Assembly (NCBI GenBank): GCA_015064895.1
Contig: SVRI01000020.1
Span: forward strand, 1-36,865
Length of the DNA: 36,865 nucleotides
Origin: Oscillospiraceae bacterium
GTDB lineage: Bacteria > Bacillota > Clostridia > Oscillospirales > CAG-382
Direction of reading: 5' to 3'
Shown: positions 30,744 to 36,865 of the stretch, piece by piece
Position numbering within the stretch: the stretch's first letter is position 1
Layout: every line of letters starts with the position of its first letter
Program-made: the position numbers and the translations under genes
Notes under the pieces: generated by a model
What the model saw: only the letters and a program-made list of their open reading frames with translations
Database searches by the model: none
Told to the model about the DNA's origin: nothing

Positions 30744-32052
30744 GAATAATAAAACCGTAGCTTTCTGCACCCTCGGATGCAGAGTAAACCAGTATGAAAC
30801 AAGAGCAGTCGAAGAAGCCTTCATAAACAAAGGCTTTTCTGTCGGAAAATTCACCGATAAATGCGACGTCTATGTAATAAATACATGCACGGTTACGGGT
30901 GAAAGCGACAGAAAATCAAGACAGATGATACGCCGTGCCGTCAAGAACGGCAAGGGTAAAGCGGTTGTTGCCGTAATGGGCTGTATGTCACAGGTTGATG
31001 CCGACGCCGTACGAAAAATCGACGGCGTTTCGGTGGTTCTCGGTAACGGCGATAAAATGTCTGCGGTTGACTTGGTAATTGCTCAGATGGGTATTATCTC
31101 TGACGATAGTATACCTGTATACTCCGTTCCTGATATATATTCATACAAAGAAATCGAAAATATGTCCGTTACGGGAAGTGACAACACAAGAGCCTTTTTA
31201 AAGGTAGTTGACGGATGTGAGAATCATTGTTCATACTGTATAATTCCTTCGGCAAGGGGAAAAGTTCGTTCAAAGAAGCCCGAAGACGTTGTTGAAGAAT
31301 GCAAGGCAATCTGCAAAGTCGGAGGTTGCCGCGAAATTGTGCTTACGGGCATTGAAACGGCGGCATACGGTAAAGATATCGGATGTGACCTTGCAACACT
31401 TGTTGAAAAGGTGTCGGAAAACCCCGATGTCAAGCGAATAAGACTCGGCTCACTTGAACCGACCGTACTTAAAGAAGACTTTGTAAAACGTCTGTCTGCC
31501 GTACCGAATTTTATGCCCCACTTCCACCTTTCGCTCCAGAGTGGAAGCGACTCGGTGCTTGCCCGAATGAAGCGAAAGTATAATACGAAAATGTTCTATG
31601 AAAAACTTGAGCTTCTTCGTAAGTATTTCCCCGATTGCGAGATAACAACAGATATAATCGTCGGTTTTCCCGGCGAAACAAATGAGGAATTTAAGCAGAC
31701 ACTTGTATTTATCGAAAAGTGCAGATTCCTTTATATACACATTTTTCCATACTCCGACAGAAAAGATACCGTCGCAAGTAAAATGGACGGAAAACTGTCG
31801 CTCGAAGAAAAGACCAAGAGATGTGCCATTCTCAACAAGAGAATGCTTGAAATCCGCCGTGAAATTCTTGACGGATATATCGGAAGAAAAATGCCCGTAC
31901 TTTGCGAGCAAGCGAAGAACGGACTTGTCCACGGCTATACACCAAACTTTATTGAAACAAGATTTGAAAACAATGCGGCAAAACCCAATGATATCATTGA
32001 GGTTACGCTGTCACAAATAGAAGAAAACGCAGAATTCGTATTTGGACTATAA
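30736..32052 (+). CDS. mtaB: tRNA t6A37 methylthiotransferase MtaB
   Basis: A 438-residue radical-SAM methylthiotransferase that turns t6A37 into ms2t6A37 in ANN-decoding tRNAs. The N-terminal UPF0004 domain has TLGCRVNQYET and MGCMSQ cysteines for one iron-sulfur cluster; the radical-SAM cluster is in CENHCSYCIIPSARG; later blocks are LQSGSDSVLARMKRKYN and DIIVGFPGE, then a short TRAM-like tail. The open frame runs back to 30670 inside the phosphoribosyltransferase gene, but the protein family starts at the ATG at 30736. No strong ribosome site is seen, which suggests translational coupling. It contains an inverted GTATACAGGTATAC motif. Confidence 0.93.
   Translation: MTKNNKTVAFCTLGCRVNQYETRAVEEAFINKGFSVGKFTDKCDVYVINTCTVTGESDRKSRQMIRRAVKNGKGKAVVAVMGCMSQVDADAVRKIDGVSVVLGNGDKMSAVDLVIAQMGIISDDSIPVYSVPDIYSYKEIENMSVTGSDNTRAFLKVVDGCENHCSYCIIPSARGKVRSKKPEDVVEECKAICKVGGCREIVLTGIETAAYGKDIGCDLATLVEKVSENPDVKRIRLGSLEPTVLKEDFVKRLSAVPNFMPHFHLSLQSGSDSVLARMKRKYNTKMFYEKLELLRKYFPDCEITTDIIVGFPGETNEEFKQTLVFIEKCRFLYIHIFPYSDRKDTVASKMDGKLSLEEKTKRCAILNKRMLEIRREILDGYIGRKMPVLCEQAKNGLVHGYTPNFIETRFENNAAKPNDIIEVTLSQIEENAEFVFGL
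31109..31122 (-). repeat. GTATACAGGTATAC motif, copy 6
   Basis: Exact 14-mer, reverse orientation, inside mtaB and encoding SIPVYS. Confidence 0.75.
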
Positions 32053-32070
32053 TTGTAAAAGAGGATTTTT

Positions 32071-32985
32071 ATGTCAAATAAAAACATTATAGAAGCCAAA
32101 AATTTAATATTTACCTACTCGGATGTGCCGGATGCTCTTTCGGGTAAAATTACTGCCGCAGTAAATAATGTTTCCATCAATATTGAACGAGGCTCGTTTA
32201 CGGCTATCATAGGTCATAACGGCTCAGGTAAATCTACCCTTGCAAAACTTCTCAGCGGCGTTTTTGTGCCAAGCAGCGGAAGTGTACAGGTATACCGCGA
32301 AAATGACGGTGCCCCCCTTGACTGCAGCAATGAGGCACATAATTTTGATATACGAAAAACTGTAGGCATGGTATTCCAGAACCCCGACAACCAGCTTGTT
32401 GCGTCAATTGTAGAGGATGACGTTGCTTTCGCGCCCGAAAACCTCGGTGTTGAACCGTCTGAAATCAGAAAAAGAGTAGACGAAGCACTCGAAACAGTGG
32501 GTCTTACGGAATATGCAAATCATGATACCCATAAGCTTTCGGGCGGTCAGAAGCAAAGGGTAGCAATTGCAGGAATACTTGCAATGAATCCAAAATGCAT
32601 TATTTTTGACGAATCAACCGCTATGCTTGACCCCCAGGGAAGACAGGATATCATTGATACCATCCTTTCACTAAAGGAAAAAGGTGTGACGGTTGTGCTT
32701 ATTACCCACTATATGAATGAGGCGGCTCTTGCAGATAAAGTCGTGGTAATCCATGACAGTAAAGTTGCTTTCAGCGGCACACCAAAAGAAGTATTCAGTA
32801 ACAAAAAAATGCTTTTGGAATGCTCACTTGAACCGCCCCAGAGCGCTCAGCTTATAGATATGCTGTCGGATTTTACCGATTGCCGAGAAAAATGTGCAAT
32901 TAACCCCGAAGAAGCAGTCTTGGTAATAGAAGAGGCACTTAAGAAACACGGAATAATGCCGAAAAAGGGGGATGACAATGCTTGA
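32071..32985 (+). CDS. ecfA1: Energy-coupling factor transporter ATPase EcfA1
   Basis: A 304-residue ABC ATPase of an ECF vitamin/metal uptake module. Walker A GHNGSGKST, Q-loop VFQNPDNQLVASIVEDDVAF (the NPDNQ form typical of EcfA), signature LSGGQKQRVAIAGILA, Walker B IIFDESTAMLDP and switch His ITHYM are all present. It pairs with the following ecfA2, whose start overlaps its last bases. The membrane subunit EcfT and substrate-binding S components are not in the window. Ribosome site AGAGGA before ATG 32071. A one-mismatch GTGTACAGGTATAC motif encodes SVQVYR. Confidence 0.93.
   Translation: MSNKNIIEAKNLIFTYSDVPDALSGKITAAVNNVSINIERGSFTAIIGHNGSGKSTLAKLLSGVFVPSSGSVQVYRENDGAPLDCSNEAHNFDIRKTVGMVFQNPDNQLVASIVEDDVAFAPENLGVEPSEIRKRVDEALETVGLTEYANHDTHKLSGGQKQRVAIAGILAMNPKCIIFDESTAMLDPQGRQDIIDTILSLKEKGVTVVLITHYMNEAALADKVVVIHDSKVAFSGTPKEVFSNKKMLLECSLEPPQSAQLIDMLSDFTDCREKCAINPEEAVLVIEEALKKHGIMPKKGDDNA
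32282..32295 (+). repeat. GTATACAGGTATAC motif, copy 7 (one mismatch)
   Basis: GTGTACAGGTATAC inside ecfA1, the sixth coding or gene-edge occurrence with the same V-Y codons. Confidence 0.5.
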
Positions 32986-33826
32986 ATTTAAAAATGTAAG
33001 CTATGTATACGGCGAAGGCACTCCCTTTAAAAAGACGGCAGTTGACGATGTTTCCTTTACCATCCCGGAAGGGAAGGTAACGGGACTAATCGGTCACACG
33101 GGCTCGGGCAAATCCACCCTTTCTCTTTTGATGAACGGACTTTTGTCCCCGTCAAGCGGCAACGTACTTCTGAACGGTGCAGACATCAATGCCAAAGGCA
33201 CAAAGAAGAGGGATGTAAGATTCAAGGTAGGTCTTGTTTTCCAGTATCCCGAATATCAGCTGTTTGAAGAAACAGTTGAAAAGGATATTGCCTACGGACC
33301 AAAAAACATGGGGCTTTCGGATGAAGACATACAGGAAAGAATCCTCTATGCCGCACACTTTACTGGTATTTCGGATGAAATGCTCAAAAAAAGTCCCTTC
33401 GAACTGTCAGGCGGACAAAAAAGAAGAGTAGCCATCGCAGGTGTAATTGCAATGGACCCCGAAATACTTGTTCTTGACGAGCCTGCGGCAGGTCTTGACC
33501 CGAAGGGTAAGAATGAAATACTCGGCTCACTTTGCGACTTCAGAAAAAAAAGGGATAACACCCTTGTTATAATCAGCCACAGTATGGAGGATATCGGTAT
33601 GTATTCCGATAACATCATCACTATGGCAGAAGGAAAAATTCTTCTTTCGGGAACACCTGCAGAAGTTTTTTCCCATCATGACACACTTATTTCAAACGGC
33701 CTTGCCGTTCCGGAAGTTACAAAAATTCTTTCACAGCTAAAAAAAGACGGATATGATGTAAACGGTTCCTGCTATACCGTCGAAAACGCCGCAATGGAAC
33801 TTAAAAAATTGTTTGAGAAAAAATGA
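32978..33826 (+). CDS. ecfA2: Energy-coupling factor transporter ATPase EcfA2
   Basis: A 282-residue ABC ATPase and partner of EcfA1. It has Walker A GHTGSGKST, Q-loop FQYPEYQLFEETVEKDIAYGP (the YPEYQLF form of EcfA2), signature LSGGQKRRVAIAGVIA, Walker B LVLDEPAAGLDP and switch His ISHSM. An ATG at 32972 is in frame but too close to GGGGG; the ATG at 32978 is spaced properly. It overlaps ecfA1 by 8 bp and the next gene by 4 bp (ATGA). EcfT normally follows; here a MATE exporter follows instead. Confidence 0.93.
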   Translation: MLEFKNVSYVYGEGTPFKKTAVDDVSFTIPEGKVTGLIGHTGSGKSTLSLLMNGLLSPSSGNVLLNGADINAKGTKKRDVRFKVGLVFQYPEYQLFEETVEKDIAYGPKNMGLSDEDIQERILYAAHFTGISDEMLKKSPFELSGGQKRRVAIAGVIAMDPEILVLDEPAAGLDPKGKNEILGSLCDFRKKRDNTLVIISHSMEDIGMYSDNIITMAEGKILLSGTPAEVFSHHDTLISNGLAVPEVTKILSQLKKDGYDVNGSCYTVENAAMELKKLFEKK

Positions 33827-35229
33827 AACAAAGAGCAAAACAGAAAAATTATGAATTGGACATGTGTCACGGTCCGATTCTGAGTAATATGATAAAATTT
33901 GCCCTCGGAGTATTCGGGACAGCCGTTCTTCAGCAGCTGTTCAATACGGCTGACCTTCTTGTTGTCGGCCGTTTCGGACACGAGGGTGCTCTTGCGTCGG
34001 TAAGTGCAACCACCAGCCTTATAAATCTCTTTATCAATTTCTTTTTGGGGCTTTCGGTAGGTGCAGGCATAGTTGTTGCAAAGCACTACGGTGCAAAGGA
34101 CTATGACGAGGCAAGTAAGTGCCTTCATACATCTGTTGCAATAAGCGTAATTTCGGGCATTCTTCTGTCGGTTGTTGTTTGGTTTTTGGCACCGATAGTT
34201 CTTGATGCCATGGGCACACCCCACGAAAACGGCGTTTTCAAAGGTTCAGTTACATACATGAGAATATACTTTATAGGCATACCCTTCATGCTGCTGTATA
34301 ATTTCTCGGCATCGATTCTGAGAGCCGTAGGCGATTCAAGACGAACATTTTTCTACATAATTCAGGCAGGATTAATAAATATAGTTCTTAACCTTGTCTT
34401 TGTAGTTGTACTTGACATGAATGTTGCAGGTGTTGCACTTGCTACAACTATTTCCCAAGGCTACAGCGCAATAAGATGTATCTTTTGCTTTTTACATTAT
34501 GACGGTGTTTTGAAGCTTGAGTTCAAAAAAATCAAGATTTATAAACATGCCTTGCTTTCCATTGCCAAGCTCGGTATCCCGTCGGGTATTCAAAGCTCGC
34601 TGTTTTCAATTTCAAATGTAATTATACAGTCCTCGGTCAATTCCTTCGGTGCACTTGCCATGGAAGGCTCGGGTGCCGCATCAAACATTGAAAGCTACCT
34701 CTATTTTGCCTCAAATGCCATCAGCAACACCGTTACCAATTTCACAAGCCAGAACTACGGTGCCTCAAAACCCGACAGAATAAAAAAAGTCGCACTCTAC
34801 GGAATGGGACTTTCGGCAGGATTGTGTGTTGTCCTGGGATTTATTGGAATAACGTTCTCAAATACACTTCTCGGCTTTTATACAAGTAATGCTACCGCAA
34901 TCTACTACGGTAAAATACGCATGACTGTTATATGTCTTTCCCAGTTCCTGTGCAGTCTTATGGAAATAACAACGGGTCTTCTCCGAGGTATTTTCAAGCC
35001 GGTACCTGCCATGATTTCATCAATTGCCGGCGTTTGCGGCTTCAGAATTCTTTGGATATACACTGTATTTGCACATTTTCATTCATTCTATGTGCTGTAT
35101 ATGTCGTATCCCATATCATGGTTCTTGAGCTTTGCAATTCAGGGAATACTGTTCCTTGTTTACTTTAAAAAATATACAGTCTCTCTAAAAAACTATAACA
35201 CTCAAAAGCTTTTGGAGGTTAAACAATGA
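33823..35229 (+). CDS. MATE family efflux transporter
   Basis: A 468-residue membrane protein with about twelve hydrophobic segments in two similar halves, as in NorM/MATE (MatE domain) exporters. Family-type stretches are GTAVLQQLFNTADLLVVGRFG in the first half, NFSASILRAVGDSRRTF, and GVALATTISQGYSA; the second half restarts near KLGIPSGIQSSLFSISN. Such proteins export drugs or cell-wall/lipid intermediates in exchange for Na+ or H+; substrate unknown. The start overlaps ecfA2 by 4 bp and its own stop overlaps the deacetylase start by 4 bp, so all belong to one transcript. Confidence 0.9.
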   Translation: MKQRAKQKNYELDMCHGPILSNMIKFALGVFGTAVLQQLFNTADLLVVGRFGHEGALASVSATTSLINLFINFFLGLSVGAGIVVAKHYGAKDYDEASKCLHTSVAISVISGILLSVVVWFLAPIVLDAMGTPHENGVFKGSVTYMRIYFIGIPFMLLYNFSASILRAVGDSRRTFFYIIQAGLINIVLNLVFVVVLDMNVAGVALATTISQGYSAIRCIFCFLHYDGVLKLEFKKIKIYKHALLSIAKLGIPSGIQSSLFSISNVIIQSSVNSFGALAMEGSGAASNIESYLYFASNAISNTVTNFTSQNYGASKPDRIKKVALYGMGLSAGLCVVLGFIGITFSNTLLGFYTSNATAIYYGKIRMTVICLSQFLCSLMEITTGLLRGIFKPVPAMISSIAGVCGFRILWIYTVFAHFHSFYVLYMSYPISWFLSFAIQGILFLVYFKKYTVSLKNYNTQKLLEVKQ

Positions 35230-36047
35230 GATTCTTTATGAGATTTCCCGAAGGAAGAAAAAAAGCTTTCACCTTCAGCTATGATGACGGTCACAGATGC
35301 GACCTTAAATTCATAGACATAATCAATAAATACGGCTTAAAATCCACCTTTAATCTCAATATGGGTATTGTTGCTACATCAAAGGACAACTCACGGCTTA
35401 TGCGTGAAGAGTATTCCTGCTATGAAGGACATGAGGTTGCCACCCACGGCTATACACATCCCTTTTTCTCACAGCTTCCTCCCAATATGGTAACCTATGA
35501 AATCACAAAGGACCGCTCTGAAATGGAAGTGTTCTTCGGAAAGATTATCAGGGGTCATGCCTATGCCTACGGCGATGTTGATGCAAAATCCAAGGAAATT
35601 CTTGCAAATGCCGGAATTGTATACGGCAGAGGTGTAAAATCCACACATAATTTCGGAATCCCGAAGGATTTTCTCGAATGGCAGCCTACCTGTCACCACG
35701 ATGAAGAATGTTTTATGGGACTCATTGATAAATTCCTTGAAGATAACCCTATTGGAAATCCGTATCTGTTCTATGTATGGGGACATACATTTGAATTCGG
35801 CTATAACAAGGAACGCAACAACTGGGAATACTGCGAAGAATTCTGTAAAAAGATTTCGGGACATGAGGACTCGGTGTGGTATGCGACAAACATTGAAATT
35901 TATGACTATATTCACGCATATAAACAGCTTCAGTTCTCAATGGACGGTAAAATCGTACATAATCCCACCGCTACTGATTTGTGGATTGGTGAGCATTATA
36001 AGGATGAGGCAATAAAAATTCCTGCAGGTAAAACTGTAAGAATATAA
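35226..36047 (+). CDS. Polysaccharide deacetylase-like protein (CE4/NodB fold)
   Basis: A 273-residue protein with the NodB-type catalytic blocks: motif 1 FTFSYDDGHRCD (Asp pair) near residue 16, and the zinc motif VATHGYTHP (His-x3-His) near 77. The later RGHAYAYGDVDAKSKEIL block corresponds to motif 3. Family members remove acetyl or formyl groups from sugars; substrate cannot be told. No signal peptide or membrane segment is visible, so it is probably cytoplasmic, or exported by another route. GGAGG precedes the ATG, which overlaps the MATE stop. Confidence 0.85.
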   Translation: MRFFMRFPEGRKKAFTFSYDDGHRCDLKFIDIINKYGLKSTFNLNMGIVATSKDNSRLMREEYSCYEGHEVATHGYTHPFFSQLPPNMVTYEITKDRSEMEVFFGKIIRGHAYAYGDVDAKSKEILANAGIVYGRGVKSTHNFGIPKDFLEWQPTCHHDEECFMGLIDKFLEDNPIGNPYLFYVWGHTFEFGYNKERNNWEYCEEFCKKISGHEDSVWYATNIEIYDYIHAYKQLQFSMDGKIVHNPTATDLWIGEHYKDEAIKIPAGKTVRI

Positions 36048-36068
36048 CCGCTTAAAGGAGTAAGTTAT

Positions 36069-36865
36069 ATGAAAAAGATCTTTGCTTTGATGCTGGCTTT
36101 GTGCTTTGTGTTGACGGGATGTGTAATAAACACTTCTCCCGAAAATGATGATGAGGCAGAAGAATCAGAAGAAATAGAAGAAAACACATACACTTCCGAT
36201 AACAAAACCTATAAAATCGGATTTTCGGGTCCTCTCACAGGCGCTGCTGCTATCTACGGTGAAGCAATAAGAAATGCTGCTCAGATGGCTGTTGATGAAA
36301 TCAACGAAAACGGCGGTCTTGACGGCGTTAAGTTTGAACTTATTGCTACAGACGATAAGCATGACCCTACAAATGTTGCTACAAACTTCTCTTCCATGCT
36401 TGAAAAGGGTATGCAGGTTTCCCTCGGTACTGTAACAACATCCCCCGGTCTTGAATTCAAGTATCTTGCTGAAAAAGAAAATTTATTCTTCCTCACACCT
36501 TCTGCTTCCGGCGACGATATTCCTAACGGTGATAATGGCTACCAAATGTGCTTTGCTGACGGTAACCTGGGTAAGGTTGCAGCAAGCTACGTTAACGAAA
36601 ACTGCAAGGATGAAAAGGTTGGTATTTTCTATAAGTCCGATGACCCATACTCCAAGGGTATTTATGACCAGTTCATGGCTAACCTTGACAAGTCCATAAA
36701 TCCCGTTATAACATCCTTTACAAAGGCAAATGAAACCGATTTCAATACACAGATTGACACACTCAGCGACTGCACATTCATCTTCATGCCTATTTACTAT
36801 ACTCCCGCTTCCGTATTCATGAAGCAGGCTAAGGAAGAAGTTGCTGCAGATGCTGTATATTACGG
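36069..36865 (+). CDS. ABC transporter substrate-binding lipoprotein (Leu/Ile/Val-binding type), partial
   Basis: The reading frame is open to the right edge (265 codons), so the C-terminus is missing. AAAGGAG precedes the ATG at 36069. Residues 1-19 are a lipoprotein signal with lipobox LTGC. After an acidic linker (~22-42), the periplasmic-binding type 1 fold begins: YKIGFSGPLTGAAAIYGEAIRNAAQMAVDEINENGG, a strong match to LivJ/LivK-type proteins, and VGIFYKSDDPYSKGI starts the second lobe. It should capture branched-chain amino acids or a similar ligand for an ABC importer whose other subunits would lie to the right. First gene after a 21-bp gap. Confidence 0.9.
   Translation, partial: MKKIFALMLALCFVLTGCVINTSPENDDEAEESEEIEENTYTSDNKTYKIGFSGPLTGAAAIYGEAIRNAAQMAVDEINENGGLDGVKFELIATDDKHDPTNVATNFSSMLEKGMQVSLGTVTTSPGLEFKYLAEKENLFFLTPSASGDDIPNGDNGYQMCFADGNLGKVAASYVNENCKDEKVGIFYKSDDPYSKGIYDQFMANLDKSINPVITSFTKANETDFNTQIDTLSDCTFIFMPIYYTPASVFMKQAKEEVAADAVYY

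Noticed and set aside
1..36865. CRISPR array or defence system
   Set aside because: Repeats here are dispersed and variably spaced, not regularly interspaced, and no cas, toxin, restriction or other defence gene was recognised.

Overview
This 36.9 kb window looks like chromosomal DNA from a Gram-positive anaerobe of the class Clostridia, perhaps an Oscillospirales/Ruminococcaceae-type gut bacterium (inference). Supporting signs are strong AGGAGG-type ribosome sites, TTG and GTG starts, a T-box leader on thrS, sigma-A promoters, an adjacent yybS-like/gdpP pair, a Soj-type ParA, two parS sites, a DUF3048 lipoprotein and the Firmicutes form of UxuB. No phage, IS element, CRISPR array, rRNA or tRNA was seen.

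Layout. The left part (1-5.9 kb) is on the minus strand: the N-terminal part of an S-layer-homology protein, thrS with a T-box leader, and a probable hexuronate pair (UxuB-like SDR plus a TIM-barrel sugar isomerase). From 6.2 kb to the end every gene is on the plus strand: an M23 membrane peptidase, a DUF3298-like lipoprotein, ruvAB, rbgA, rnhB-yraN, an M19 dipeptidase, thrC, recD2, three tandem M42-family genes (the third has lost its metal ligands), a YybS-like membrane protein and gdpP (c-di-AMP turnover), soj/parA without parB, a DUF3048 lipoprotein, argS, yebC, a HIT protein, a phosphoribosyltransferase, mtaB, ecfA1-ecfA2, a MATE exporter, a polysaccharide deacetylase, and the start of an amino-acid-type ABC substrate-binding lipoprotein. 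The gene content is mostly housekeeping: recombination and repair, translation and tRNA modification, and cell-envelope functions.

The unusual content lies between the genes. (1) Five intergenic gaps (4778-5085, 11838-12130, 15708-16121, 28566-28775, 29574-29778) carry copies or part-copies of one mosaic of palindromes. It starts with a CTTACTTT hairpin placed at the stop codon and ends with a GTTACTTT hairpin just before the next start. Two of its internal hairpins keep their loops and outer pairs while the inner stem pairs change on both arms together. (2) A second structured repeat of about 90 bp occurs twice (3635-3722 minus, 29654-29744 plus), also with a compensatory pair change. (3) A 13-14 bp motif, GTATACAGGTATAC, occurs seven times (five exact 13-mers) in both coding and intergenic DNA. 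(4) Two parS sites lie inside coding sequence (M23 gene and ruvA), which suggests the window is in the ParB-loaded part of the chromosome. I consider items 1-3 the best candidates for something undescribed.
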